Notes: generated by a model not told the origin, from the sequence alone. DNA of 64,000 bases from Botryosphaeria dothidea (GCA_011503125.2 WWBZ02000001.1:5766001-5830000), one strand, 5' to 3'; shown: positions 29,991 through 41,739, counted from the first letter of the stretch. Translations and numbers: made by a program.

Positions 29991-32776
29991 ATGTCAACAC
30001 CTCTGGGCGTATCCGGATGTCAACCAAGCATGCCATCTGCTGATGTGGAAAATGGTGATGGCGATTCAAATGATCCACGCGCCGTTCGACAAGAGCTGGC
30101 CCGCATGAAATACTCGCAACGGCTTTACAGATGTGCCGTGGGTGCGGAGCAGGCAAATGAGGATCCGCATTTCATGATATTCAGAGTGCTGCAGCGAGTA
30201 AACATCATTCACATTCAGAATGAACTTGCGCGCTATAAGGCAATCGTTCGCTCGGAAGAATCGGCATCGGCTGAAGATCTTAGCCAGCTTCGGAAGCTGA
30301 TACATGATTATGGCAAGCCACCCAAGCACTCTGTTTTTCTTTTCTCCAAGATTACGAATAACGTGGTTTATCAGCGAGCCGCGCATATCAGCGACCCGCG
30401 CACTTTTCCTTGGCGCAACCACTCTTCACCCGAATTGCGCAGCCAACATCTCTTAAATTAATTAAAATTAGTCGGAACTATGAACACCGGACATTACTTC
30501 TTCGACCTAGCATGTTCGTGTATTATGTCCGGGCTCGCCGTAGGTGCCGCATCGCCGTATAGTCGCCGGCCTCCCTCCGCCGCCATCCCGATTTTCGCGC
30601 CTATCGCGCGCTACCTGTTCCTCACCATCCCTTTGAGCTAAAATATCTCGTGCATCTTCAGTGGTTAATGCACCTCCTTTACGGATACGTGTTTTCTTAG
30701 CCCTCCGGCGCTTGCTGAGTGCCTTATTTGCTTTTCGAAGCGCGCGGTTCTCCTCGGTTAAAAGGGTCACCGTATAGGCTATTCCCTCTAAACCCTTTGC
30801 CATTTGCTTAACAGCGGAAAAAATAGGCGTCGGGGAGCTTCCTTAATGACCATTAATCCGAGATACAACCAACTTAGATTGCGAAATGGCCTCGGTCGGG
30901 TTGTGTGGCGTCTGGGAGACCTAAAGGTCGGCGTTAGCGTTAGGGGTGCGCGCGGGTGTTGGCGTCCGTAATTTGACATCCAACTTAGAAATAACGGCTT
31001 GCGGATCAAATGGAATAAGTCCAGCGCCCCGAAAAGCGCCGGCAATATTTTCCTTGGTCATTATAGCATTATATGCTGCGCGAAATGCTAAGAAGAACTC
31101 GACCTTGGTGATATAGTTAATATACGCGCGGACAAACAGCCCGATTTCCTTTCCGTATGCCCTTTTTAACGCGCTAAAGAAGCCGACGTCAAGCGGTTAG
31201 GTTAAGTAGGACGAATGGGGAGGCAGGCAGATGGTGATAATGTTGTGTGCCTTGCAGAATTCCTCGAATTCGACTAATTAGTGGCTCTCGTGCCCATCGA
31301 GTACTAGCATCCGGTAACCACCCTTTGTGCGCGCCGTAGTATGCTTCTCGAAGTGCTTGATCCAATCCAGGCCTGTATCGTTATCGGTCCACCCGTTAGA
31401 GGTCGGTTTAACCGGCTAGGAGTCGGGAAGACCGCCCTCGGTGTACTAGTTGGCGAGGTGGCACCGGCCTTGAACCAGCAAAAACGGGGGGACGTCAAAG
31501 CCGTCACCGCTGACACAGGTAATCGCGGTCGCCCATTCTCGATTACCAGGCTGAATTGCCTTGCCTTTTCCACGTCGATCAGCCCGGGTAACAACCATAG
31601 TAGAGCAGACTATGCCTATCATAAAGCCGGTCTCGTCGAAGTTGTATAAATCGCAGTCCTGGATGCCGTATTTGGCCCGCATGTTCGAGAACAGAGCGAA
31701 CCATTCGCTTATAAGCTGAGGATCTTCGCAAAGGGCTCGCTGGAAGTCGTAGGCGCGAGAAAAACGCGTGCGCAGCTCTTCTCGTCGCTTGATGAAGCGG
31801 TTTGGCTAGAGCTTTCCGACGCGTCGCGCGCCCCGCGACGCGAGGATATAGTCCGCCATTGCGCGCACGTCTTCGATCGAGGGTGGGAATCCTCGCAAAT
31901 CTAAGTCTAAGATGTATTGGACGATCACATCCTCCTCGATCTCGGCCAAATTCTGAGTGGCGGGCCGGGAATCGGCTTTAGGGGTTCTGCCGTTCATTCT
32001 ATCGCGGAGTGTTGATTCGGGCACGTCATAGATCTTTGCCGCGGCGCGGCGGCTTAATTTTCGAGAGGTTCGGATAGCTTCGATGGCTAAGATGATTCGT
32101 GCTTCGGTTATTTAAATTCGCATACTTAGCTATAGAGAAAACGCGTGTGGAAGACGAAGAGTGGTTGCGCCAAGGAAAAGTGCGCGGGTCGCTGATATGC
32201 GCGGCTCGCTGATAAACCACGTTACTAATAATGTATTCAGCCAGTGCGATCCGTGATTATCAATATTTACGGACAATGCCAACAATGAGGTCTCTGAGGG
32301 CCGAAGAACGGCGTCAAGAGTTGGACCTATACTTCCCCGAGATTGCAAGGTTACCTGGTGTTCCATACAGGTCCCGATACTGCAGTTTAAAGACAGGAAA
32401 GATTGCCGCGCAAGATCCCCTCCATGATTTTCTCAGTAGGCATCTGCCAAGGAAGTTGGTCTGGACAAAAGAGGAGCGCAATCGTCGAGTGGATGAGTAC
32501 TTGGATCGTGAAACGCCAGAAATTACTTCATCATTGGTCGACAAGCTGGCTCGTGCCCTGCTTGCATTCTCTGCGGGAGCAGCTCTGGTGGTGCCGATGC
32601 TCATCATGGCGCTCAAACCATCTGGGAACAAAAGCCTTATCACTACAACGGTCTCAGTGATCCTGTTCGCAACTGCATTATCGCTAGGTATTCGAACTAC
32701 AAATGAAAATAAGTTCGTGGCGACGGCTACATATGCTGCGGTTCTCATCGTCTTTGTTGGAACAAGTGGCTCTTGA
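29991..32776 (+). CDS. DUF6594-type membrane protein with a transposon in its intron
   Basis: Exon 1 (29991-30312) and exon 2 (32241-32776) give 285 residues. Exon 1 ends RKLIHDY and exon 2 continues ASAIRDYQYLRTM, joined by an intron with a GC donor (GCAAGC at 30313) and acceptor TTCAG at 32240. The phase is exact and the total is 286 codons. Without the inserted element the intron would be 64 bp with a TACTAAT branch site 10-16 bp before the acceptor. The C-terminus has three helices (ALLAFSAGAALVVPMLIMAL, TTTVSVILFATALSLGI, FVATATYAAVLIVFVG), the layout of fungal DUF6594 proteins. The insertion leaves both splice sites and the branch site intact, so the gene may still be expressed via a 1.9-kb intron. 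Confidence 0.8.
30361..32222 (-). mobile_element. Fot1/Pogo-type DNA transposon, inactivated
   Basis: 1862 bp with perfect 67-bp terminal inverted repeats (30361-30427 and 32156-32222, starting ACGTGGTTTATCAGCGAG) and a TA target duplication at 30359-30360 and 32223-32224, as in Tc1/mariner-Pogo elements. On the minus strand lies a DDE transposase with an N-terminal HTH region (STLRDRMNGRTP), the first catalytic Asp in NFDETGF, LVLDGHESH, YLT-PLDVGFF and a C-terminal zinc knuckle RRCGTYGEPGHNTRTC. The frame is broken by several TAG stops, mostly where Gln is expected (after LDGHESH, SYLT, NADL and GKL). CAG-to-TAG changes are the C-to-T transitions of RIP. Confidence 0.93.
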
Positions 32777-33014
32777 GCATCTGTGTCGTGGGAGGGCATA
32801 GCTAGAATGTACTTGACAAATGTTTGGAAAGAGGGTCTTAGGTTCAGTATTATTGATCGGCATGTTTTTGATATAGCTGAAAAATAGCGCCTGGAACTTT
32901 ACATACATGCAATTGAGTTACATCTTTCCACTTAAGCCCGAGTGGAGCTACTCCACGTGTCCGCACTCCACTCTGAGCCTTGGATCTCAGCGCTTATCGT
33001 GAAATTTGTGGAAA

Positions 33015-33545
33015 TCATCTGAGAGGCGTAAGACGTATCGGCAGTGCTGACTCAGTAGGCATAGGAACCATATCTGACCCTGTTGGCGGGAGAGGACATG
33101 ATTTGTTGATCGTCAACGCCGCAGTAGCCTCCAACGTGGCCCTGCGGAGCTGCTTGTAGTGTGGCTTGACCCCCGTCATCATGAAGACCCAATTCTCCAA
33201 TTCCGCCTGCTTTGCGCAAGGTCGGTGTCTCAGGTACGGCTTGACAGTTTCGATCAGAGCCTCGCGGCTCGTCACCTGCTTGGAATTGACGTGCGTAAGG
33301 CGACTGCAGGTATGATCCCTCGACTCGATGACGTGTGCGCGACCGTCGACCTTCTTTCGAATGCGAACGCTGAAGGCGCACGAAGGGTCCTTGCAGGAGG
33401 CAGCCCAGCGGACGCGGTTGTTGTACTTAGTAGGAAGCTCCAACGACTCCTGTGCCTGCGCGACAGCGAGTCTGACGGCTTTCGCGCCCTCTTGGACGCT
33501 CGGGAAAGTTGAACCAACAGCAGGAAGCTTTGCGAGACTCATCAA
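33015..33545 (-). CDS. MULE/FLYWCH-like zinc-binding N-terminal domain protein (transposase fragment)
   Basis: Open frame of 176 residues. Residues about 10-90 read like the N-terminal DNA-binding module of Mutator-like (MuDR) transposases: F-SVQEGAKAVR, then CKDPSC (C-x4-C), AFSVRIRKK, and HTC (H-x-C) about 25 residues further on, a WRKY/GCM1-type zinc fold. A helical segment (REALIETVKPYL...) follows. No DDE catalytic domain follows and no inverted repeats were found, so it is either a truncated element or a domesticated DNA-binding protein. Confidence 0.55.
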   Translation of the reverse strand: MMSLAKLPAVGSTFPSVQEGAKAVRLAVAQAQESLELPTKYNNRVRWAASCKDPSCAFSVRIRKKVDGRAHVIESRDHTCSRLTHVNSKQVTSREALIETVKPYLRHRPCAKQAELENWVFMMTGVKPHYKQLRRATLEATAALTINKSCPLPPTGSDMVPMPTESALPIRLTPLR

Positions 33546-34117
33546 GACTCAAGTAGGAGAGATGAGGTGGGCCTTGGCATTGAGAAAGGGGTAAGAGATT
33601 TGGAAAGGAGAGTGGGCTGTGTAAGAGGTAAAATGTGGGAAGCCGTGGCCCAGTAAGCTCAACACCATGAGCTTATTATACAATCTGCCTAACTGGGACG
33701 TCCCGGAGACATTTCCGCTGCGGGGCTTGCTTTAAAGAACTTTCTGGAAGACAGCTGCGACAGGCATTTACCTGCGATAATTTCTTAGTAGTGTGGAATC
33801 AGTCTATCTGTTTGAAGGGTGTCCGCATCAGGCAAAGAGCACAGAGGATATTGTAGGCAGCGTATTGAGTAATATTTGAGAATGATTATTGCATAGGAGA
33901 TGCACAGTGCAGCTTGGTGAGATGAAACGGAAATGAAGAGGTCTTCTTAAGAAATCCCGCCATCGTCGCTGAGCATGGAAATGATTATGCAGAAATGATT
34001 CATTCGTTAACAACATGGCGAAATGAGGAGATGAAACCCCAGAAATGGTAGCTCGTAAGTCTATGCGCCGGTTTAAAAGAGGTAGAGGACCCTCCATTCT
34101 TCCGCTATAAGAAGCGC
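33546..34117. other. Intergenic, nothing recognised
   Basis: 570 bp between the MULE-like frame and the 3' end of the first P450. A minus-strand frame of 89 codons (33828-34097) shows no motif and is not supported. Confidence 0.5.
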
Positions 34118-36089
34118 TTACTTCTTTCTCTTTGCAAATAGCGACATCCTGTACTCGGTCGATCCAGCATAGTTCTGCAGATCCTGTAAGGCCTGCTTCC
34201 CTTCCCGCTCAATTGTCTCTTGGATCTCCTTACTGCGCGGCTTGAAACTGCACTTGAATGGCTGAGGTCTCCAGTTCAAGCCATTCCTACCCCGAAAGTT
34301 AGCAGCCCGTTCCACCTTTCATTGAAACATACGGCAAGTGCCACTTACGTGTAGTCATTGATATCCACCGGAATCTCTGTCCCGTCTCCGTTCCTGGCCT
34401 TCTCAATTTTGAACCCCCACAGCATCCTCGCTACACTCAACCACGTCCCCTGCTCCGCCAACGCCTGCCCCGAACACACCCTCCTTCCCCATCCAAACGT
34501 CATATACCCACGCTCTCCCGGAAACGGCCTCGCCAACTCACTCTCCTTCAAATACCTCTCCGGCGCGAAACGATCCGGATCCGGGAACTCACGCTCATGA
34601 TGATGGATCGCCCACACATTCCCCTGCACCCACGCGCCCTTCGGAATGAGCCACCCATTGTAGTAATCATCCTGGATCGGCGCATGCGGCTGGCCCCCAA
34701 TGATCGCCACGCTCCGCCACCTCAACACCTCCTTCACAAACGCCCGCACATACGGCAACTCCTTCTCGTCGTCCAGACTCGGCGACCGCCCCGAGCCAAC
34801 CACCCGGTCCAGCTCCTCCCACGCCCGCGGCAGCGTTTCTGGGAAGGCGCAGCAGGCGAGCACGAAGGTGATGAGGGTGGAGGAGCTCGTGTCGGAGCCC
34901 GCGCCGAAGAGGTTGCCGGTGAGGGAGGAGATTTCCTCCGGCTCGAGGCCGTATTTGGGGCCTTCGCGGGTGAGGTGCTTGACGAAGCTGTCCTCGTGGC
35001 CGGCTTTGGCGACGGCTTCTTCGGCGAGCGCGTAGAAGAAGCGGTGGGCGCCCTTGCGGCCGCGGGCGCCGAGGCCGTGCTTCCAGGGGGCGATTTCATT
35101 GGGGAATTGGGCGAGGACTGTGAGGTGGTGAGAATGGGGTGCATGGATTGCGGGATCGGTTGGGCTAAGACAGAGAGCAGGCGAACGTTCTGGGCTACTT
35201 ACATGGGAACGTCTCCATGAGCATGGGGAATCTCTTGCCTGATGTCAAAAGGTGTCAGCCTTGGGCTTTGAGAATTTGACTTCAGAGATACGATGAGGTG
35301 GAAATACCTGGAACGTTCAGATCAGCAGCAAGGTGCATGGCGGCAATGACTTCCGTGATGATTGGATCCTCAGGACTTTCCACTCGCCGGCCGAATGCAA
35401 TGATGCTCACCACGCTAGTGGCATAGCGCTCAAAATGCTCGACGTATCGCTCTGGGCGTGACAGTAGATTGAAAGCGACAACCTTGCTCTCGTCATCCTG
35501 AAAGGTGCGGTATTTGCGGACTTGCTGGATACCGACGCCGGCGTGCATTAATTTGCGATGCACCCGCCAGCGGTCCCGACCTGCTTGGTTGTCTGTATAC
35601 ATGTTCAGGAGGTTTTTCTGACCGGCCCCGAGCTCGGCGAAGACCAGCATGCGTGGCCGCGAGCAGTAGATGCCGGCACGCTTTTCGAAGAGCTCGGACG
35701 CGGACCAGGCATCGTTGATCCAGACGGTCGGGTTCCTGCATGGAAGTATGGTGAGAGTCTTATGCGCGGATGATGGCCTGAAACCTACCTTCCAATCCAG
35801 TATGTCAACAGAGGCGAGTCGTAGTACCTCGAGAGCTTTTCAAAGTATATCCAAGGCTTCTGATCGGGCAGCTGAAACGTGTTTCCGACAATTGGCCATG
35901 GGAACGGACCAGGAGGCTGTGATGGACGTTAGAGTTTTGGTGCAAGGTACCGAGGTATGAGCTCATCGGAGGCGGTTTCGGTACCATCTTGGATCTCAAA
36001 TAAAGCATGTGCGCGTAATCCGCAACCAAGATCAGCAGCGCCGCGCAGGCAGAGGCCCACACAGGGTGCTGGACCAGTAACTCGATCAT
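34118..36089 (-). CDS. Cytochrome P450 monooxygenase
   Basis: Six exons (36089-35985, 35916-35789, 35735-35308, 35238-35203, 35117-34349, 34286-34118), all phases matching, give 544 residues. The N-terminal anchor (ACAALLILVADYAHMLYL) is followed by PPGPFPWPIVGNTF, the I-helix GAGSDTSSSTL, the K-helix EVLRWRS (ExxR), the PERYL/PDPDRFAPERY region and the haem-binding FGWGRRVCSG. It resembles the O-methylsterigmatocystin oxidoreductase-like group of fungal P450s. It would act on the endoplasmic reticulum with a P450 reductase. The gene is divergent from the MFS transporter gene, sharing a 1-kb upstream region. Substrate unknown. Confidence 0.95.
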
Positions 36090-37127
36090 GGTTTATCCTT
36101 TCGCTTCTTGCTCAAGGGTTTCGACGTCAAGACGGCGCTGCGCTGTGGCTGCACTTCGGATGAGGTATCCCTTCGCCCACACCGAGAGGCTTGAGGTGTG
36201 GCAGCTCCTAGCGTCTGCGCCTGCCCGAGCTGGCAGCGCCTCTATCATAAAGCGAACGGGTGCGTCTTCGGCTGCCAGACGGATGCAAAGTGCCGACCGG
36301 CAGTTGCGGAATGTTCGTAAGCAGGGCGGTGGGATACGTCCATTACCCACATGCCTCCGCACGCTCCATCCCTTGGCTTGCAGGCGGATAAAGTGTGGGG
36401 TGCGGACACCATGCCTTGTTCGCACAAGAGCTTGCGGGGAACTCTGCAGGGGGTCTGCTCACAGCTCCGTATCGTCGTCTCGCTTCGGCAAAGTATCAAG
36501 GTTAAACAACGGTGCCCTTAAACCGCCAGCGTCAGGTGTTCTATCATGCACTTTCGTAAACGTCGCCCTATATACGGCTTTCTCGCGTGGAAACAGGCTT
36601 TTTCGTACCAAGTAAAAGGAACAATCGCCACCGACGCGAGATAACGTACAAGTCGCTCGTCATCCCGTCTCAAACAGGCCGATCAACAACTTTGTTGTCT
36701 GTTTCAGGGTGCTTATCACACTGTATGTGACACGGCACGTTGCAAAACCCGGTACTGATCGTCTTCCGCCTTCCCCAAAACATGAACACTTTTCCCCCAG
36801 CCCCCGGTCGGCGTTGGGCCACACTCTACCATTCCATGTCCATCACCCGTGGTCACCTGTGTGATATGTGTCGTTCTACCTTGCCGCGATACAACAAGTG
36901 CACCGAGGGCCTATAGCGTCCCACTGTATCCCTGCACCGGACAGCGTTACCCCAGATTCCCCGCAGATTGAGTTGCTGCCAGCAGCTGAACCCAATTCTT
37001 ATTCCGGGCCATGTCTTGCTTGAGTCGCTTCTGACAGCAGAGAACTGCGCATCTTCAATCTTCGCTTTCAATATCTCTTCAACAGTACTTGCGTACTGCC
37101 GCTGATTGACCCCTGACATCCGCCAAG
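36090..37127. promoter_or_regulatory. Shared upstream region of P450 and MFS genes
   Basis: 1038 bp between two divergent starts. A TATATA at 36569-36574 is visible. No gene-like frame with motifs. Confidence 0.45.
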
Positions 37128-39072
37128 ATGACGGTTACCAAAGACGAGAAGTTCTTCTCACACTGGAAGATGTTGATAGCATGTTCCCTACTATCAATGT
37201 GCCCTTTTCAATATGGACTCGACTTTGGCCTCATCGGCGGCCTGCAAGCCATGCCGGGCTTCTTGGAGGTAAGTGATTGTAGCGACAACCACAAATCATA
37301 CGAACGGAATCAGCGCCTGACATGCCACAGGTTTTCGGTCACAAAGATCCCACAAGCCCAATCGGCTACAACATCTCCACAGGGCGTCAACAACTGATCT
37401 CCTCGCTGATGACGCTGGGAGCATTCATCAGCTCCTCATCCGCCGGTGCGCGTCCCCCAAGACCCTTCACACCTCCGACGCTAACCCAATCCAGGCCCCG
37501 TCGCCTCCATCATGGGCCGCAAAACGGCCATCTGGATCGCCTGTGTCACCTGCATCGGCTCCAACGTGATCATGATGGCCACCACCAGCATCGGCGGCCT
37601 GTACGCCGGGCGCCTCATCCTCGGCCTCGCCAACGGCATCTTCATGACCTTCGCGCAGCTCTACCTCCAAGAATGCAGCCCGGCCCGCTACCGCGGCGTC
37701 ATGCTCGCGGCCTTCCAGTGGTGGACGAGCATCGGCTCGCTCGTCGGCACCGTCGTCGACAACTTCACCGCCTCCATCCCGGGCGTCGAGTCGTACATGA
37801 TCCCGCTCGGCTTGATCTACATTCTGCCGTGCATCATGATCGTCGGGCTGTTATTCGTCCCGGAAAGCCCCCGGTGGCTGCTGCAGCATGGCAGGCGCGA
37901 GCAGGCGCACAGCGCGCTGCGCTGGCTCAGGCCGACGCCGGAGCAGGCCGATGCCGAGATTGCCGAGATCGAGCAGGCGATTCGGACGGAGGAGATGCTT
38001 GCGACCGGCACGGCCATCAGTGATCTATGGCGGAACCCGGTCGATCGCAGGAGGACTATTCTGGCGGTTTGCGCCATCTCTACGCAGGCGGCATCGGGAG
38101 CCATGTACATGATTGGTGAGTTGCTTGCTTTCGATTATTCAGGTATGGGTGCTGACACGGGAAATAGCGTACGGAACGTACTTCTTCGAGATGGCGCACA
38201 TCGGAGACGCTTTCCGCAACTCGTGCATCTTGAACGGAGTGGGAGTGGCGGCGATCGTGATCAACACTTTCGTCATTTCGAGGTTCGGACGCAGGCGTGT
38301 CTTCCTCATGTGTGGCATGTTCTTGTGTAAGTTCCCATTCTAAATTTGTTTCAGAGAACGGACCTGATGCTCATTCTGTATAGGTGGCGCAACGCAACTT
38401 ATTGTGGCTGCGGTGTACGATGCGCAACCAGGGACAGTGCAAACTGGAAGAATCATCGTTGGGCTTTCGGTGGTCTATATTGTCGGATATAACGTGAGCG
38501 ATCCTGGAACTTCTTAGATTCTTGCACTAACGTAATCAGGGTATGGTTGCGACGTACGCGTGGTTATCTGGTGGAGAGATTCCTTCCCAGAGACTCCGTT
38601 CTTACACCTTTGGCATTGCCGCATCATTGGGCTTCCTTGGCGCAGTAGGTGCACAGTGGTTCCCCATATTGATGCGGTTCGTTTCTGACAATTCTAAGTG
38701 GCTCGCTACGTTCACTGCACCATATTTCATCAACCCGGAGAGTCTTGGCTGGGGTCCAAAGTATGGCTACATCTGGGCACCTTCCTGCTTCTTGACCGTC
38801 GCCTGGGTATACTTCTTCCTGCCTGAAGTCAAGAACCGCACGCTTGAGGAGATTGATGAGATGGTAAGTTTGCACTGTTTGCGCTTGCATGCACATTTGC
38901 TGATTGTACCCTGCAGTTTGAAATGCGCCTCCCAGCTCGCAAATTCAGGAAGTATGTCTGCACCGGTCATGTCAACGCTGGCCGTGATGGCAGTAAGTCG
39001 ACGGTGGAGGAGATTGAGGATGTGTTCACGAATGAGAAGGCCACTGCCGTAGCGACTGCAAGCGTAAAGTAA
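37128..39072 (+). CDS. MFS sugar transporter (SP family)
   Basis: Seven exons (37128-37268, 37331-37445, 37495-38115, 38168-38326, 38384-38493, 38540-38863, 38917-39072) with clean GT-AG introns give 541 residues and about 12 helices. Sugar-porter signatures: YGLDFGLIGGLQAM in helix 1, GRKTAIWIACV, GRLILGLANGIF, PESPRWLLQHGRR, RFGRRRVFLMCG and PEVKNRTLEEIDEM at the end of the transporter domain. Such proteins carry hexoses, disaccharides or quinate across the plasma membrane. Placement between a P450 and an FAD monooxygenase could mean uptake of a substrate for them, but this is inference. Confidence 0.95.
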
Positions 39073-39590
39073 GGGCTGTGTCAGGTTGGCGGCCGTAGAG
39101 GTTCTGCCAGAATACGGAGCATACTTGGGCAACTTTATGGCCGAATGTCCCATAATATCTCTTCAGTAATGCGATTGTGCGTTGATGAACCATCTCACAT
39201 GGATGGTTGCGGCACTCGATCTGTTTCTTATCCAATGACCAGTGGCACAATAAAATGAACAACGCTCTTGACCTTGAGTGATTGAGTTCTGTCTGACATG
39301 TAATATTTCTTCGTTTTGCGCTCCCGTCAGCAATGGGCGATTGATGACCCAAGTATCAAAGATGCCTTGATCTGCACCCCATATGGCTGTGAATTACGAT
39401 GTATGGAATCAGGCTTGAGAAGGATCCACTTAATTTACGAATCATTGGGAAGCCTTTCCTTGATAACAAAGGACAAATATGTAAGATCGGTGGTCCTCAG
39501 TGATCCGACCATGTGTTAACACACGCTGAGCACTGCGCAAGAACAGATCAAAATGGGGCTGGAGATTTACAGTCCCAACAGGACGTTAAT
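39073..39590. other. Convergent 3' intergenic region
   Basis: 518 bp between the stops of the MFS and FAD monooxygenase genes. Nothing recognised; presumably both 3' UTRs. Confidence 0.5.
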
Positions 39591-41037
39591 TCACAGCGAA
39601 GGCCTCACTTCAGCAGAGCCACTCAGCTGCTTTGCCACCTCATCAAACACCTCTTCAGCATGCTTCTCTGCATCAAACTCAAAGATCCAGTCCTCACGTG
39701 GCAGTTGAATACTTGTGGGGTCTTCCTTGACCTTCTCCCAATCCGTCTTATGCCACATGTCCCGCGTGGTCTCGCCTGTCTTCTGAACCTTCTTCACCCT
39801 GTCATACCTGATCTCCTGGTACGCCCTCACGCCTAACGGCACGTTCTCTTTGCCAGCTCTTCTCAGCGCAACACCAATGGTGACACCATCTTCCATGGCT
39901 TGCGTAGCTCCTTGCGCACTCGTGGGTAAGAACGGATGCGCCGAGTCACCCAACAGCGCAAGCCTGCCCCGCGCACTCGTCCACGTCGGCAGAGGGTCTC
40001 TGTAGACCAGCTTCCAGTCCACCAGGCTCGGCGTCTTTTCCACGATGGCCTTGCACATCGGGTCCCACCCTTTCAGCACCTCGAAAACATCCTCAAGCTT
40101 CCCGGGAAAGGACCAAGACTCCTCGATGTCGGCTTCGTCTTTGTGCGTCAGGACCCAGCAGCAGTCCTTGCCGCCCTTGATGGTGCTGAACAGGAAATGC
40201 ACGTCCGGGCCGATCCAGCCGTTGAAGGTGTCGCCGTGCTCGCAGAAGTGCTTCGTGCGCGGATCGGCGATCATGTCTTTGTTGGAGAACCAGGCGCGCC
40301 AGACGGCGTAGCCGCTGCTCTTGGGCTTGTCGTCGTAGCCGAGCACCAGCTCGCGTGCTTTGGAGCGGACGCCGTCCGCGCCGAGTACGACGTCTGCCGT
40401 GACCTGGGGTGCACAGTTAGCTTTCGAAATCACTCTGGGCATGGTCTATGTTCTGTCTTGCTTCTCAAAGATTGGTTACGCGCCTTTTCTCCAGTCGCAA
40501 GCTGGATACCCGCCTTCTCTTCATCCTCGAAATACTCGACAATCCTCTGCCCCAAATGAATGGGTATGCCCAGCTCGTCTCGCGCGTACTCGAACACCAC
40601 AGTATGCAGCTCCCCTCTATGGCCATTAAACACCGGGCTCTCCTTCACGCGCGGCGGCGTCTTCTGAGTGATGATGTGTTCGCCCGTATACTTGTGGATC
40701 TTGAAACCGTGGTTGCTCAGGTCGATGCTCAGCGGGCGCATGCGCTCCGCAATCTCGCCGTTCTTCCACCGGTAAAAGATCCGGCCGCCATTGGGCCCGA
40801 ATGAGATGATGTCGCCGAGCGACTTGAGCTCCGGGAAGGACTCGTAGATTTGGACGTTGTGGCCCTGGCGGTGGCATTCGATGGCGGCAGTGAGGCCGCC
40901 GAAGCCTGTGATTTGTGAACACTGTCAGATCTGTTGTCTTTTCCATTGCTTGTGCTGGTTGGATTCTGACCTGCTCCGACAATGAGAACATTGATTCCTG
41001 TCTTCGGGCGAGGGCTCTCGTGCCCGTAGTTGACCAT
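39591..41037 (-). CDS. FAD-dependent monooxygenase (salicylate hydroxylase-like)
   Basis: Exon 1 41037-40971 ends VLIVGAG and exon 2 from 40905 continues GFGGLTAAIECHRQG, rebuilding the GxGxxG dinucleotide motif. Then GDIISFGPNGGRIF, exon 3 with TADVVLGADGVRSKAR (the DG motif) and RLALLGDSAHPFLPTSAQGATQAMEDG (the GD motif). About 433 residues. The intron between exons 2 and 3 is ambiguous: GC donor at 40483 with acceptor before 40403 gives GEK-VTADVV; a GT donor four bases on, with an upstream AG, gives a few extra residues. Both keep frame. Flavin hydroxylases of this type act on aromatic acids. Ends convergently with the MFS gene. Confidence 0.93.
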
Positions 41038-41739
41038 GGCGGGCAGAAAGTCAAGGAGTAGCGATCGCAAAATAAGATATTTGAACCAGCGCCGAGCAAA
41101 CCTTACTCGGAGATACTTTCTTCTACATATGAGCAAGCGGTCGGATTGCTTAGATCCGGTTGCGCAGCGACGATGGAATTGCCGGCATGACGCCACACTA
41201 ACGCAGGGGGTGTGAAAAGGGAAGTCTGGGGTACAGCTGTTGGAGAGCTCCGTCTACCCCACCTTGCAACCCCGCACCGCCCTCCAACCTTCTGTAGGCA
41301 CCTACTTTTGCTCCCGCCAGTCTTGTCGGGTCCATCGTGCCGAAGCTATCATGTGGGCCGGTCCGGGGCCGTTGGTTGATGTTAGCGTATGCTGTGAAGA
41401 ATGGGGCGGTGTGGAGACAGCAGCTGGAGGCAGCGTGTCTCCGCTACGTCACTGGCAAAAGACATGCGAGCAAGCTATAGCACACGGTCGAGAAGGGCCG
41501 AAACTCTTTCTGTTTGAGATTGATCGCAATCCCCGGGGTCTGAAGCATCGCACGCAGGTTGCGCAACCGGCTCCGAGGACGTGTTGGGCAGGTGTTTGCA
41601 GCATTAACTTTCGCGTAGTCGTGATCCCCAAGCCGCGGCTCGCGATGCGTAGCGGAGTCCGCATATCAATGCGTACACAGCCGCAGACCACCCGCAACCC
41701 CATTGCTTACTCGTGGGCCCTCCCATTCCAGCTGCAGCA
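41038..41739. promoter_or_regulatory. Divergent upstream region of FAD monooxygenase and SDR genes
   Basis: 702 bp between two divergent starts; no gene or strong element seen. Confidence 0.4.

Noticed and set aside
30361..32222. DUF6594 gene considered destroyed by the transposon
   Set aside because: The element is within the intron and both splice sites and the branch site remain, so disruption of the protein is not shown.
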